Source: Acinetobacter sp. ANC 4173 (GTDB lineage Bacteria > Pseudomonadota > Gammaproteobacteria > Pseudomonadales > Moraxellaceae). From it: a DNA stretch of 64,000 bases. This document shows positions 46,512 through 56,161 of this stretch, in pieces. Position numbers and translations under genes: made by a program. Each line of letters opens with the position of its first letter. Within the stretch, counting starts at the first letter, position 1. Where the stretch lies: contig NZ_SJOF01000013.1 of assembly GCF_004331255.1 (NCBI RefSeq), forward strand, positions 36,899 through 100,898. Direction: 5' to 3'. Under the pieces are notes generated by a model. That model saw only the letters and a list, made by a program, of their open reading frames with translations. It was not told the origin of the DNA and searched no databases.

Positions 46512-47441
46512 ATGGAAATCAAACAAATAAAATATTTTTTGACGGTAGTTGAAGCAGGCAGTATTGGTAAAGCTGCCCAAAAACTCGATGTTGGCGCTTC
46601 GGCCATTAGTCAGCAAATTAGTAAGCTAGAACAAGAGCTAAGCATTCGCTTATTACAGCGTAATGCCTTTGGCGTCACGCCTACACCCGCAGGTCTGGCC
46701 TTTTTAAAACACTCTCAACTTATTTTGCGTCAAGTTAACTTCGCAATAGATGCGGCGCATTCAGCACGGCTTTCTGGTCATGTCAGCCTTGGTTTTCCAC
46801 CGACCATTACCGCTTTAATTGGCATCCCTTTAATGAAACTAATGTCTGAGCGCTACCCAGACATTCGTCTAGAAATTGTGGAAACCCTGTCGGGCAACCT
46901 GATTCAGTCGATTAATTCGCGTCAGCTTGATATTGCCATTATTTTTACCAATGAAATTGATAAACAGTGGTCAATACAGCCTTTGGTACGCGAACAAATG
47001 TATCTAATGGCACGCAAAGAAGTGCTTGAAAAATACGGTCTTGCCGACTGTATCAAAAGTGGGATTATCCAGTCTCAACAAATCGGTGATATTCCTTTAG
47101 TACTACCGCGGCAGCGTCATAGCTTAAGAAAATTGCTTGAACACAAGATTGGACAGCTTAATGTCGTCTATGAAATTGATGGTCTACACTTACTCATGGA
47201 CAGCCTGATTCACCTTGACCTTGCAAGCATTCGCCCTGGAAGTGCCTGTCTGCAAGAATATAAACATAAGCTTCAACTACTTAAGTTGATTGATCCTGAA
47301 GTTGAGCGAATCAATTACTTGGTGAGCCTTGCCGAAGAAGAATTGTCACCTGCTGCACTCGCTGCAAAATCGGCAATTAAAGCGTGTGTGAAAGAGTTAA
47401 TTCAAAATCAAATTTGGCCGTGTTCTGAAATTATTTTATAA
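46512..47441 (+). CDS. LysR-type regulator of the tcu locus, copy 1
   Basis: A 309-residue LysR-type regulator with the N-terminal helix-turn-helix GSIGKAAQKLDVGASAISQQ and the effector domain HVSLGFPPTITALIGIPLMK onward. It is clearly related along its length to the second copy at 50043 (MEIKQIKYFLTVVEAGSIGK against MELKQLKYFIAVIESGSLGK, and shared C-terminal SLAEEELSPAALAAKSAIKA). It precedes tcuC and most likely controls it in response to tricarballylate or a related tricarboxylate, by analogy with TcuR of Salmonella. Confidence 0.87.
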   Translation: MEIKQIKYFLTVVEAGSIGKAAQKLDVGASAISQQISKLEQELSIRLLQRNAFGVTPTPAGLAFLKHSQLILRQVNFAIDAAHSARLSGHVSLGFPPTITALIGIPLMKLMSERYPDIRLEIVETLSGNLIQSINSRQLDIAIIFTNEIDKQWSIQPLVREQMYLMARKEVLEKYGLADCIKSGIIQSQQIGDIPLVLPRQRHSLRKLLEHKIGQLNVVYEIDGLHLLMDSLIHLDLASIRPGSACLQEYKHKLQLLKLIDPEVERINYLVSLAEEELSPAALAAKSAIKACVKELIQNQIWPCSEIIL

Positions 47442-47719
47442 AGAGTCATTAATTTTATTAAAGACCTAATTAATTTTGCCCTCTCACTCCCTCCTGCTGT
47501 TTGAGATTACATTTTCTTTCGAATGATAAGTGGATTTCTGTTTATCGAATTATAGATGTGTAGTTTGAACTGGAAACAAGGCATCACATTTTCTACGAGG
47601 AACACCTTTAAATCTCATCTCTAACCCATTTGCCATTTAGGTTTATTGAATGCGTCGATTTAAAGCCCTTTATTGAAGATCGTGAATGTTTCCATTTTGT
47701 CAGGCCAAGGAGGTCTCCA

Positions 47720-49030
47720 ATGGATGTCGTGAATAACCGTAAGGCAACTTTTAAAAAAATATTAAATGTAACGAGTGGCAACTTTTTAGAACAGTACGAT
47801 TTTTTTCTTTTTGGTTTCTATGCCACTTATATCGCAGCAAAATTTTTCCACTCTGAAAATGAATATGTCTCTTTAATGATGACATTTACCGTATTTGCTG
47901 CGGGCTTTCTTATGCGTCCTCTCGGCGCTATTTTCTTGGGCGCTTATGTCGACAGAGTTGGTCGACGTAAAGGTCTTATTGTGACTTTAAGCCTTATGGC
48001 AATCGGAACCATCTTAATTACCTTTGTACCGGGTTATGAAACCATCGGTATTATTGCGCCAATTTTGGTGGTGATTGGACGTCTATTACAAGGCTTCTCG
48101 GCGGGTGTTGAATCTGGCGGTGTATCAATTTATCTAGCTGAAATTGCAACGGATAAAAACCGTGGATTTATCACAAGCTGGCAATCTGGCAGCCAACAAA
48201 TTGCGGTTGTGTTTGCAGCATTACTTGGCTACTGGCTCAACACCATTTTAACTCATGCTCAAGTGGGTGAATGGGGCTGGCGTATTCCATTCTTAATTGG
48301 TTGTTTGATTATTCCTTTAATCTTCTTGTTCCGTCGTACGTTAGAAGAAACTGAAGACTTTAAAGCGCAAAAAACTCATCCATCGACCAAAGAAATTTTC
48401 AGCACGCTTGCAAGCAACTGGCGCATCGTACTTGCGGGCATGATGATGAGTGCTATGACCACAACCACGTTCTATTTCATTACGGTTTACACCACGGTGT
48501 ATGCAAAACGTACTTTAGAAATGTCAGTAACAGACAGCCTTTTAGCGACTGTGTTTGTGGGTTTATCGAATTTCTTCTGGTTACCAATGGGTGGCTTACT
48601 TTCAGACAAAATTGGTCGTCGCCCAGTTTTAGTCGGCATTACAACCCTTGCCATCTTTACAACATATCCGGTTTTAAGCTGGTTGGTGAGCGACATTAGT
48701 TTTACCAATCTGATTATTACGCTTGCTTACTTCTCATTCTTCTTTGGTCTGTACAACGGCACTATGGTCGCAACACTTGCTGAAGTAATGCCAAAACGCG
48801 TACGTACAGTTGGCTTCTCTTTAGCTTTTAGTCTTGCAGCCGCTATTTTTGGTGGTATGACCCCAATTGCATGTACATATCTAGTTGAACACACAGGCAA
48901 TGCAAGCACACCTGCATTCTGGCTGATGTTAGCAGCGGTATGTAGCCTCATCTCAAGCCTATATTTATGTCGCGGTTCTAAGCAGAAGAATGCTGACCCA
49001 ATTGCTGAAGCTACAAAGGTTAGCGCTTAA
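47720..49030 (+). CDS. tcuC: Tricarballylate/citrate-proton symporter (MFS)
   Basis: A 436-residue, 12-helix MFS permease of the citrate-proton symporter group. [20 protein letters not shown] and [20 protein letters not shown] are typical, as are [20 protein letters not shown] and [15 protein letters not shown]. The start at 47720 follows AAGGAGG with good spacing; a frame open from 47630 is not used. Placed between a LysR gene and an orphan binding protein in a tcu locus, it most probably imports tricarballylate. Citrate or related acids are alternatives. Confidence 0.87.
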   Translation: MDVVNNRKATFKKILNVTSGNFLEQYDFFLFGFYATYIAAKFFHSENEYVSLMMTFTVFAAGFLMRPLGAIFLGAYVDRVGRRKGLIVTLSLMAIGTILITFVPGYETIGIIAPILVVIGRLLQGFSAGVESGGVSIYLAEIATDKNRGFITSWQSGSQQIAVVFAALLGYWLNTILTHAQVGEWGWRIPFLIGCLIIPLIFLFRRTLEETEDFKAQKTHPSTKEIFSTLASNWRIVLAGMMMSAMTTTTFYFITVYTTVYAKRTLEMSVTDSLLATVFVGLSNFFWLPMGGLLSDKIGRRPVLVGITTLAIFTTYPVLSWLVSDISFTNLIITLAYFSFFFGLYNGTMVATLAEVMPKRVRTVGFSLAFSLAAAIFGGMTPIACTYLVEHTGNASTPAFWLMLAAVCSLISSLYLCRGSKQKNADPIAEATKVSA

Positions 49031-49116
49031 AACAACAACTTCACCTGAAATTTTAATGAACAGTACGGCGCATGTTGCAGCCGTACTGTGCTCTGCTGTC
49101 ATTAAAGTGAGATACT

Positions 49117-49911
49117 ATGAAAAAGTCCCCTATCTTCATGACCATTTGCCTAGCTGGTGCAGGCTTAGGCTCAACTTTTGCTAATGCAGATACACTTGAA
49201 GTGATTAGCTCAGGCGGTTTCTATTCATCTATGGAAAAACTCATTCCCATATTTGAAAAACAAACTGGTCACACGGTTCACCTTTCGTCTGGTTCATCAA
49301 TGGGTGCGTCGCCAACGGCGATTCCAAATCGACTCGATCGTGGTGAACATTTTGATGTGGTGGTGTTAGCGGCTCCTGAACTGAACAAGCTCATAGAAAA
49401 GGGTTATGTAAACCCAAATTCGCAAAGTGCTTTGGTGAATTCAAGCATTGGTATGGCTGTTCCAAAAGGTGCGCCAAAACCAGACATTAGTTCTGCTGCA
49501 AAATTCGAAAAGGTTTTATTAAATGCCAAGCACATCGGCTATTCCGCAAGTGCAAGCGGTACGCATCTTGAAAAAGATGTTTTTCCAAGCTTCCCACCTG
49601 TCGAGTACAAAGTGATTTCTGGTAAAGCAGAAAAAGTGGTAGGTGACCGCGTTGCAAAACGTATTGCCGAAGGTCAGTTTGATATTGGTTTCCAGCAAAT
49701 TAGTGAAATTAAACCTTTTGCTGGCCAATATGGTCAAGTTGATTTAGTCGGTCCAATTCCTGCGCCTTATCAAAAAGTCACTGTGTTTGCAGCAGGCATT
49801 GGTAAAAACTCTGAACATGAAAAAGTCGCAAAAGAACTCATCAAATTTGTGAAGTCACCACAAGCAACACAAATTATTGAAGAACAGGGTCTTGAGCAGG
49901 TTAAGCAATAA
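49117..49911 (+). CDS. ModA-like periplasmic substrate-binding protein
   Basis: A 264-residue exported solute-binding protein with signal peptide MKKSPIFMTICLAGAGLGST then FANA. It has the ModA/type 2 fold: LEVISSGGFYSSMEKLIPIF, then VHLSSGSSMGASPTAIPNRL, HFDVVVLAAPELNKLIEKGY and IGYSASASGTHLEKDVF. No permease or ATPase genes are near, so it is an orphan; in other bacteria such proteins sit beside tcu or related genes. It may scavenge carboxylates and feed TcuC, or have a sensing role. The ligand is not known. Confidence 0.82.
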   Translation: MKKSPIFMTICLAGAGLGSTFANADTLEVISSGGFYSSMEKLIPIFEKQTGHTVHLSSGSSMGASPTAIPNRLDRGEHFDVVVLAAPELNKLIEKGYVNPNSQSALVNSSIGMAVPKGAPKPDISSAAKFEKVLLNAKHIGYSASASGTHLEKDVFPSFPPVEYKVISGKAEKVVGDRVAKRIAEGQFDIGFQQISEIKPFAGQYGQVDLVGPIPAPYQKVTVFAAGIGKNSEHEKVAKELIKFVKSPQATQIIEEQGLEQVKQ

Positions 49912-50042
49912 AAGCTCTAAAAGGCAACGTCTTGAGGTGATGTTGCCTTTACTCTGTTGGTGGTTTACTCAGAGTAATAGAACAAAATCTATAGAGATAA
50001 ACCAGTGTAGAATAACCAAAAAAGGTCAATGTAGTATTTGCC

Positions 50043-50972
50043 GTGGAACTCAAACAATTAAAGTATTTTATTGCGGTGATCGAGTCAGGAAGCTTGGGTA
50101 AAGCTGCAAAAAATCTCGATATTGGAACGTCTGCATTAAGTCAGCAAATCTCAAAATTAGAAAGCGAGCTTTCCATTCGCCTTTTACAACGCACTGCTTT
50201 GGGTACAGTTCCCACCCCTGCAGGTTTAGCTTTTTTTCAACAGGTTCAACTGGCGCTTAGGCACTTAGACCATGCCGTAGACTCTGCACACTCTTCACGT
50301 TTAAGTGGTCATGTCACCGTCGGTTTTTCGCCAAGTGTCGCATCGGTTATTGGCACGCACTTTTTAAAACTCATGAGAAACCGTTATCCCGACATTAAAG
50401 TCCGTTTAATTGAAGGCTTATCTGGCGATCTCAAGGCCTTAGTTAATGCAAGGCAGCTCGATGTTGCCATCATCTTTAGTGACGATGTCGACCCACAGTG
50501 GGCCATACAGCCTTTAGTCAAAGAACAGATGTTTTTAATCTCGCCAAAAGAAGTGCTGAGTCAGTACCACCTTGAAAGTTGTATCGACACTCAAACCATT
50601 ACTCATCCACAGCTTAAAGAACTTCCGCTAATTTTACCGAGCCAGCGACATGGACTGCGCTTGTTGCTCGAACAGAAAATTCATCAGCTTAAAGTGGCCT
50701 ATGAAATTGATGGACTACACTTGTTAATGGAAAGTATTAGCCAACTCGAAATGGCAACCATCCAACCTGCGGGCGCATCGTTAAACTCACGGCAAGACTT
50801 ATGTTTGCTCCGCGTTGTAGAACCCGCCATTGAGCGTATTAACTATTTGATTAGTCTCTCCGAAGAAGAACTCTCACCTGCAACTTTAGCCACCAAAGTG
50901 GTGATTCGTGCTTGTGTCACCAACCTGATTAATGAAAAGCGTTGGCCCGGTGCGAAACTCATAAACACTTAA
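50043..50972 (+). CDS. tcuR: LysR-type regulator of the tcu locus, copy 2
   Basis: A 309-residue LysR regulator (GTG start), a paralogue of the one at 46512 with shared motifs throughout: GSLGKAAKNLDIGTSALSQQ in the helix-turn-helix, RLSGHVTVGFSPSVASVIGT, and NYLISLSEEELSPATLATKV at the end. It directly precedes tcuA and tcuB, as TcuR precedes tcuABC in Salmonella. The pair probably arose by duplication, one copy on either side of the transporter. No strong RBS is seen. Confidence 0.85.
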   Translation: MELKQLKYFIAVIESGSLGKAAKNLDIGTSALSQQISKLESELSIRLLQRTALGTVPTPAGLAFFQQVQLALRHLDHAVDSAHSSRLSGHVTVGFSPSVASVIGTHFLKLMRNRYPDIKVRLIEGLSGDLKALVNARQLDVAIIFSDDVDPQWAIQPLVKEQMFLISPKEVLSQYHLESCIDTQTITHPQLKELPLILPSQRHGLRLLLEQKIHQLKVAYEIDGLHLLMESISQLEMATIQPAGASLNSRQDLCLLRVVEPAIERINYLISLSEEELSPATLATKVVIRACVTNLINEKRWPGAKLINT

Positions 50973-51075
50973 GACTTTAGTGTTTATTTTTACTAAATAC
51001 CCATTCAAGCTTAGCCTCTCACTTCACTTTCCCTTTTAAAGCTACATTAGCCTTAGCTGAGAAAGGGAGAAATCC

Positions 51076-52482
51076 ATGCATGATGTGATTGTAATTGGTG
51101 GTGGAAATGCCGCACTCTGTGCGGCGCTCACGGCAAAAGAAAGAGGTGCTTCTGTGCTTGTAATAGAAGCAGCACCTAAAGAATGGCGTGGTGGTAACTC
51201 ACAACACACTCGTAACCTTCGCTGCATGCATGATGCCCCTCAAGATGTATTGGTCGATGCCTACCCCGAAGAAGAATATTGGCAAGACCTATTAAAAGTC
51301 ACTGCCGGAAAAACCAATGAACACTTAGCTCGTCTCGTTATTCGTAGCACGGCGACCTGTCGTGACTGGATGCGTAAACATGGTGTGAATTTTCAGCCAC
51401 CACTATCGGGTGCTTTGCATGTTGCACGTACCAATGCCTTTTTTATGGGTGGTGGTAAAGCCCTCATGAATGCATATTACCGAAGTGCCCAAGAACTTGG
51501 CATTCAGATTTTATACAACACAAAAATTAAAGACCTCAAGTTAAACCAAGGACATTTTGAAGCTGCAATTGCGGAAGATGGTCGTGTGTTTAAAGCAAAA
51601 AGCTGTGTATTGGCCGCAGGTGGTTTTGAGTCAAATCTGGAATGGTTAAGAGACGCATGGGGACAAAATGAAAACGGCGAATGGCCTGCCGATAATTTCA
51701 TTATTCGCGGAACCCGCTTTAATCAGGGCAACTTGCTTAAATTTATGATAGATCAAGGCGCCGATATTATTGGTGATCCATCACAATCGCATTGCGTCGC
51801 TGTAGATGCACGAGCCCCCTTATATGACGGCGGCATCTGCACCCGTATTGACTGCGTTTCATTAGGTATTGTGGTCAATAACAAAGCCGAACGTTTTTAC
51901 GATGAAGGTGAAGACTTCTGGCCAAAACGTTATGCAATTTGGGGGAGACTTGTTGCAAAACAGCCACAGCAAATTGCCTATTCCATTATCGACTCAAAAG
52001 CGATTGGTCGCTTTATGCCACCTGTGTTTGCAGGTGTAAAAGCAAATAGCATTCAAGAGTTAGCCGAAAAAATCGGGCTAGATGCAAAAACCTTATGTCA
52101 CACTGTAGAAGAATTTAATCAAGCCTGCGTACAAGGCACCTTTAACCATACCGTTTTAGATGACTGCACCACCCAAAATATTGTTCCCAACAAAACCCAC
52201 TGGGCAGTTCCTCTCGATCAACCACCCTTCTATGCCTATGCGCTTAAACCCGGCATTACCTTTACCTATTTAGGCTTAAAAGTCGAAGACGATGCTGCTG
52301 TACGTTTTAACAATAAAGCCAGCCGCAACCTGTTTGTCGCAGGAGAAATGATGGCAGGTAACGTACTCGGTCAGGGTTATACCGCAGGCGTTGGTATGTC
52401 GATTGGCACGACCTTTGGACGCATTGCCGGAAAAAATGCAGCCCACTATGCACTTTCACAAGGAGTTGAACATGAATGCTAG
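51076..52482 (+). CDS. tcuA: FAD-dependent tricarballylate dehydrogenase
   Basis: Oxidises tricarballylate to cis-aconitate. It has 468 residues. The FAD dinucleotide motif is [20 protein letters not shown], followed by [16 protein letters not shown]; the flavoprotein substrate domain includes [20 protein letters not shown] and the C-terminal [20 protein letters not shown], as in the fumarate-reductase/KsdD group. GGGAG stands upstream. Its end overlaps the tcuB start by 11 bp (ATGAATGCTAG), so the two are coupled. The electron acceptor is TcuB by analogy. Confidence 0.93.
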   Translation: MHDVIVIGGGNAALCAALTAKERGASVLVIEAAPKEWRGGNSQHTRNLRCMHDAPQDVLVDAYPEEEYWQDLLKVTAGKTNEHLARLVIRSTATCRDWMRKHGVNFQPPLSGALHVARTNAFFMGGGKALMNAYYRSAQELGIQILYNTKIKDLKLNQGHFEAAIAEDGRVFKAKSCVLAAGGFESNLEWLRDAWGQNENGEWPADNFIIRGTRFNQGNLLKFMIDQGADIIGDPSQSHCVAVDARAPLYDGGICTRIDCVSLGIVVNNKAERFYDEGEDFWPKRYAIWGRLVAKQPQQIAYSIIDSKAIGRFMPPVFAGVKANSIQELAEKIGLDAKTLCHTVEEFNQACVQGTFNHTVLDDCTTQNIVPNKTHWAVPLDQPPFYAYALKPGITFTYLGLKVEDDAAVRFNNKASRNLFVAGEMMAGNVLGQGYTAGVGMSIGTTFGRIAGKNAAHYALSQGVEHEC

Positions 52483-53605
52483 TACTAAAGCCCTAATTCC
52501 AGTTGTTCAGCTCTCTGACCATGAGCAGGAAGTTCAAAGAGCGCTACAGATTTGTAATGCTTGTCGTTACTGTGAGTCATTTTGTGCTGTATTTACGGCC
52601 ATGACCAAGCGTCTTGAGTTTAATCAAGCCGATATTCATTACCTCGCAAATCTGTGCCATAACTGTGGTGCATGTTTACACGCTTGCCAATATGCCCCGC
52701 CACATGAGTTTGGTGTCAATATTCCAAAAGCGATGGCGCAAGTACGTTTGGAAACTTACCAAGAGTTTGCGACCCCTCAGCCTTTAGGCCGACTTTATAA
52801 GTCTGTCGGGATTCCTTTTGTTTCTGCGTTATCACTCATTTTCTTTTTATGCATGTTAGCTGTGGTGTGGTACAAAGGCACCGACTTGTTTGCAGGCTAT
52901 CAGGGTAATTTCTATGCGATTTTTCCGCATAACTTCTTGGCTCTACTTTTTGGAGCGACTTTTACAGTTGCGATTGTTTTGCTCGGCATTGGGATTAGTA
53001 AATTCTGGCGACAAACATCTAAAGTTATTCACGGCAAAGTTGAGAAACCAGACCTTATTCAAGCCTCTCAAAATGTTTTAACACTTAAATATTTAGACGG
53101 TGGGCATGGTAAAGGTTGTAATGAGCAAGATGACCGTTACACACAAATCCGCCGTGTGTTCCATCACCTTACTTTTTATGGCTTTATGCTTTGCTTTGCA
53201 GCCACAGGTGTAGCGACTTTATATCACTACTTCCTTAACCTACATGCGCCTTACCCTATCTTTAGCTTGCCTGTTATTTTGGGTACGTTGGGTGGGTTTG
53301 GCTTAGTAATTGGGCCATCTAGCTTACTCTATTTAAATCTTAAACGCCATCCATTACATGGTGACCGCGAGCAAAAACCTGTAGATCGAGGCTTTATTTT
53401 CCTTTTAATTTTAGTCAGTGCTTCAGGCTTAGCTCTTATGGCATTTCGCAATACACCTTACATGGCACTTTTACTGATTTTCCATTTAGCTACGGTCATG
53501 ACCTTCTTTATTACCATACCATTTGGAAAGTTCGCACACGGTTTTTACCGCAGCGCTTCTTTACTCAAATTTGCCATCGAAGAACGTATTTCTAAAAAGT
53601 CATAA
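52472..53605 (+). CDS. tcuB: Tricarballylate utilisation Fe-S membrane protein
   Basis: Reoxidises the flavin of TcuA and passes electrons to the membrane quinone pool. It has 377 residues from the ATG at 52472 (AGGAG seven bases upstream). Two [4Fe-4S] motifs are present: Cys28-x2-Cys31-x2-Cys34-x3-Cys38 ([11 protein letters not shown]) and Cys62-65-68-72 ([11 protein letters not shown]). About five or six membrane helices follow, with several His that may ligate haem. The overlap with tcuA and the match to Salmonella TcuB make the role firm. Confidence 0.92.
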   Translation: MNASTKALIPVVQLSDHEQEVQRALQICNACRYCESFCAVFTAMTKRLEFNQADIHYLANLCHNCGACLHACQYAPPHEFGVNIPKAMAQVRLETYQEFATPQPLGRLYKSVGIPFVSALSLIFFLCMLAVVWYKGTDLFAGYQGNFYAIFPHNFLALLFGATFTVAIVLLGIGISKFWRQTSKVIHGKVEKPDLIQASQNVLTLKYLDGGHGKGCNEQDDRYTQIRRVFHHLTFYGFMLCFAATGVATLYHYFLNLHAPYPIFSLPVILGTLGGFGLVIGPSSLLYLNLKRHPLHGDREQKPVDRGFIFLLILVSASGLALMAFRNTPYMALLLIFHLATVMTFFITIPFGKFAHGFYRSASLLKFAIEERISKKS

Positions 53606-53614
53606 TTTCATTCA

Positions 53615-53648
53615 AAAGTATTCACTATCTTGGCGTAGTGAATACTTT
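53615..53648 (+). terminator. Hairpin after tcuB
   Basis: AAAGTATTCACTA (53615-53627), loop TCTTGGCG, TAGTGAATACTTT (53636-53648). It has only a weak T run but is the only candidate 3' end of tcuAB and lies between convergent genes. Confidence 0.6.
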
Positions 53649-53682
53649 CATTATTTTAAGCTCAAAATACTTCATACCTTCC

Positions 53683-54216
53683 CTACTTTTTACTATTTAA
53701 AATTCCCAAACCATACATCGGCCACTTGCTACTCGCCTTAATATTATTAATCAGCATCGCTACCAAAACTAAAGACACTGCACCAACCAAAACAGGAAAA
53801 ATTAGAAAACTCCACTCATAATGTATGCTGCTCGCAGTAAGCAAAATAACCAAAGGATTGGCCCCAGCAGGTGGATGAACGCATTTAAAAATCTGCATGA
53901 GTGCAATGGCGCAGCCCACTGATAAAGCAATTGTAAAAATCGAAACACCAACAAATTTTAGAAAAAACAAACCCACAAAAGCCGAGATAAGATGCCCAAA
54001 TATTATATTTCTCGGCTGTGCCAAAGGTGACTGAGACACGGTATAGAGCAATACACAGGTTGCACCAAACGGTGCCATGATAAAGATATTGTGTGTGAGC
54101 TTACTCAACCACAGAAGTATAAAAATACTGACCGTACCCCCAACAAGGCTTCTTAAAACATCAATTTTAGTGGGCGATGGAGCCAGTTTTTCTTTGCCAT
54201 AAAAGATCGAGAACAT
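53683..54216 (-). CDS. HPP family membrane protein
   Basis: A 177-residue membrane protein of the HPP family (four or five helices). The naming motif CVHPPAGANPLVILL is present, together with IMAPFGATCVLLYTVSQSPLAQPRNIIFGH, the conserved first block, here at about residues 47-76. Family members have been linked to nitrite transport in cyanobacteria and chloroplasts; the substrate here is unknown. It is divergent from a TetR gene across a 24-bp palindrome, so the regulator probably controls it. Confidence 0.87.
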   Translation of the reverse strand: MFSIFYGKEKLAPSPTKIDVLRSLVGGTVSIFILLWLSKLTHNIFIMAPFGATCVLLYTVSQSPLAQPRNIIFGHLISAFVGLFFLKFVGVSIFTIALSVGCAIALMQIFKCVHPPAGANPLVILLTASSIHYEWSFLIFPVLVGAVSLVLVAMLINNIKASSKWPMYGLGILNSKK

Positions 54217-54270
54217 GGTTTTTTCCTCAAATAAAAATTTGCTTTTTAAAAAGCATATAGATAAAATTCC

Positions 54271-54294
54271 AAATAGTACAGATCTGTACTATTT
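54271..54294. promoter_or_regulatory. Perfect 24-bp palindrome, TetR operator candidate
   Basis: Arms AAATAGTACAGA (54271-54282) and TCTGTACTATTT (54283-54294) form an uninterrupted palindrome, located 20 bp before the TetR ATG and 55 bp before the HPP ATG. Position and symmetry fit a TetR dimer-pair operator controlling both genes. Confidence 0.75.
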
Positions 54295-54313
54295 TATTTT
54301 TTGGAAAAGACAC

Positions 54314-54874
54314 ATGTCAAAATCTGCCTTAAAAATATTAGATACAGCCGAGAAGTTATTTAATGAAAATAGTTTTGTCGGGGTTGGCGTCGACCTGATT
54401 CGCGATGAATCTGGCTGCTCTAAAACCACCATGTACACCTATTATAAAAATAAAAATCAACTGGTTAAGTCTGTACTCGTTGCACGGGATGAACGGTTTA
54501 AGCAAAGCCTTTTGGGCTATGTGGGAGATGCAACGGGGTTAGAAGCCATCAATAAAATTCTGGATTGGCACACCAATTGGTTTAGGCAAGATTTTTTTAA
54601 GGGCTGTTTATTTGTAAGAGCAGTCGCTGAATCTAATCAAGATGACCAAGACATTATTTCTATTTCTAAAGCCCATAAACAATGGATTAAAGTACTGATT
54701 GCACAAAACTGCAAGGTACCGAATGGTGAAGCTTTATCTGAGCTGATCTATACGGTGATTGAAGGCCTCATTAGCCGCTTTTTAGTCGATGGTTTCGATG
54801 AAACACTTGCGATAAACATGAAAAATTCTATTAATCAATTATTTAATATTCATCAACAAAACATGAGAACTTAA
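54314..54874 (+). CDS. TetR-family transcriptional repressor
   Basis: A 186-residue TetR-type repressor. The helix-turn-helix is NSFVGVGVDLIRDESGCSKT, then TMYTYYKNKNQLVKSVL, the usual opening of the family. The ATG at 54314 follows GGAAAAG; a frame open from 54215 overlaps the operator and is rejected. It is divergent from the HPP gene and directly followed by the VOC gene with a one-base gap, so the three form one regulatory unit, probably induced by a small hydrophobic compound. Confidence 0.88.
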   Translation: MSKSALKILDTAEKLFNENSFVGVGVDLIRDESGCSKTTMYTYYKNKNQLVKSVLVARDERFKQSLLGYVGDATGLEAINKILDWHTNWFRQDFFKGCLFVRAVAESNQDDQDIISISKAHKQWIKVLIAQNCKVPNGEALSELIYTVIEGLISRFLVDGFDETLAINMKNSINQLFNIHQQNMRT

Positions 54875-54875
54875 A

Positions 54876-55535
54876 ATGGAAGTGGACCATATTTTTATTT
54901 GTGTAAAACCAGAAGCTCCTGAAGCTGAAACTTTAAAAAAATTTGGTCTCACAGAAGGTTCATCCAATAAGCATGCGGGTCAAGGAACAGAAAACAGACG
55001 CTTTTTCTTTAAAAATAGCTTTATCGAATTAATCTTTTTAAATAACCCAGATGAAGCCTCAAGTGATCTCACAAAACCCACCCTGCTGTTTGAGCGTCTA
55101 AGCGCTAAAGACAATATCGCGTCCCCTTTTGGAATTTGTTTTCGTCCTAAGAATAAAGATGATAATGGCGCAAAATTTCCTCATTGGGTTTACAAGCCAA
55201 GCTATTTACCAGCCAACTTAGAAGTAAATGTTGCCAAAGATTCTGTGGTATCTGAACCGATGTGGTTCTTCCTTTCATTTGCTTCACGACCAGACCTTGC
55301 CGCAAAAGAAAAACAACAACCACTTGTCCATAACAAAGATTTATCAGAAATCACCGCGATTAAGGTTTTTATTCCAAACCTAGAGCAGCACCCTACTTCA
55401 TTACTGTTCAATACGCTTGATGATTTTGAAGTGACCGATGGATTAGAGCATTTAATGGAAATTAGTTTTGATCATGAGCCTCAAGGAATGATTCATGATT
55501 TCAGACCAGAGCTGCCGCTTATTTTTAAATATTAA
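54876..55535 (+). CDS. VOC/glyoxalase-like domain protein
   Basis: A 219-residue protein of the vicinal oxygen chelate/glyoxalase-like group (domain about residues 3-190). It opens EVDHIFICVKPEAPEAETLK and contains FFFKNSFIELIFLNNPDEAS, with a metal-type His near position 4 and Glu in the strand that follows. Such proteins modify or sequester electrophiles. It starts one base after the TetR stop and so is co-transcribed with it. The substrate is unknown. Confidence 0.78.
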   Translation: MEVDHIFICVKPEAPEAETLKKFGLTEGSSNKHAGQGTENRRFFFKNSFIELIFLNNPDEASSDLTKPTLLFERLSAKDNIASPFGICFRPKNKDDNGAKFPHWVYKPSYLPANLEVNVAKDSVVSEPMWFFLSFASRPDLAAKEKQQPLVHNKDLSEITAIKVFIPNLEQHPTSLLFNTLDDFEVTDGLEHLMEISFDHEPQGMIHDFRPELPLIFKY

Positions 55536-55554
55536 AACGCTTATTTTTTAATAA

Positions 55555-55587
55555 AAAAACTGTGATTTATTGCAAATCACAGTTTTT
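55555..55587 (+). terminator. Terminator after the TetR-VOC pair
   Basis: AAAAACTGTGATTT (55555-55568), loop ATTGC, AAATCACAGTTTTT (55574-55587). Confidence 0.9.
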
Positions 55588-55621
55588 ATTTAAATTAAAT
55601 CACATGAAAAACGGCAATAGC

Positions 55622-55960
55622 TTAAGCAATTTTTCCATCAATAATGCCCTTCTCTTTTAGTGCAACCAATTCTTCTGCTATTTTAAAGCTCGATAAGATT
55701 TGAGCAGTATGTTCACCTAACTCTGGCGGTGCGTGATGGTATTCAACAGGAGTATCAGATAGCTTGATCGGTGAGCCAATCGTTTGGAAGTTTTCATTTA
55801 AACGATGAGGAATATTCACCACCAAATTGCGATGTACGATTTGTGGTCTGGCAGGAGAATGGATTTTCCCGTGATAGTTACCAATATTTGATTGAGGTTG
55901 CCCAATTCAATTTGGGCTATTACCAACCTTTTTTTCATTTAAAGATTCATTCATAAGCTC
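55622..55960 (-). pseudogene. CoA-transferase (CaiB/BaiF) remnant
   Basis: The minus strand ends in a class III CoA-transferase C-terminus: NENFQTIGSPIKLSDTPVEY, then HHAPPELGEHTAQILSSFKI and AEELVALKEKGIIDGKIA, ending at 55622. Upstream the frame continues PQIVHRNLVVNIPHRL, but meets a TGA after MNESLNEKKVGNSPN (ATG near 55952) and matches the family no further. A full enzyme has about 400 residues, so most of the gene is missing. It lies next to the tRNA-Ser fragment at 56138, in keeping with a deletion scar. Confidence 0.7.
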
Positions 55961-56098
55961 TTTTTTTATCTATTTAAAACATCTTTCCGAAGCCGTAAGT
56001 TTAGGATGATTCATATTTTTATACTTATTTGCTAAATTATCCTATTTTACATCCAAAATTTGATGGGAGATCTATCGTGGCGTAAAACCATAGATAAA
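55961..56098. other. Gap next to the tRNA fragment
   Basis: About 140 bp of AT-rich DNA; I see no gene or site here. Confidence 0.4.
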
Positions 56099-56130
56099 AA
56101 ATAAGCCCTTGTAATAACAAGGGCTTATTT
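56099..56130 (-). terminator. Terminator belonging to the lost tRNA-Ser
   Basis: AAATAAGCCCTTGT (56099-56112), loop AATA, ACAAGGGCTTATTT (56117-56130). It sits a few bases past the CCA end of the tRNA fragment on the minus strand, as a terminator of a real tRNA gene would. Confidence 0.75.
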
Positions 56131-56137
56131 AGATATT

Positions 56138-56161
56138 TGGCGGAAGCGGTGACATTCAAAT
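56138..56161 (-). tRNA. 3' end fragment of a tRNA-Ser (not a full tRNA)
   Basis: The minus strand reads TTGAATGTCACCGCTTCCGCCA. It matches the 3' end of a tRNA-Ser acceptor stem (partner of 5' GGAAGCG, as in serT-type tRNA) with a genomic CCA. Only about 22 bases are present; the anticodon half is missing. This is what is left at the far side of an integrated element or a deletion, such as an att site, not a working tRNA. Confidence 0.6.
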
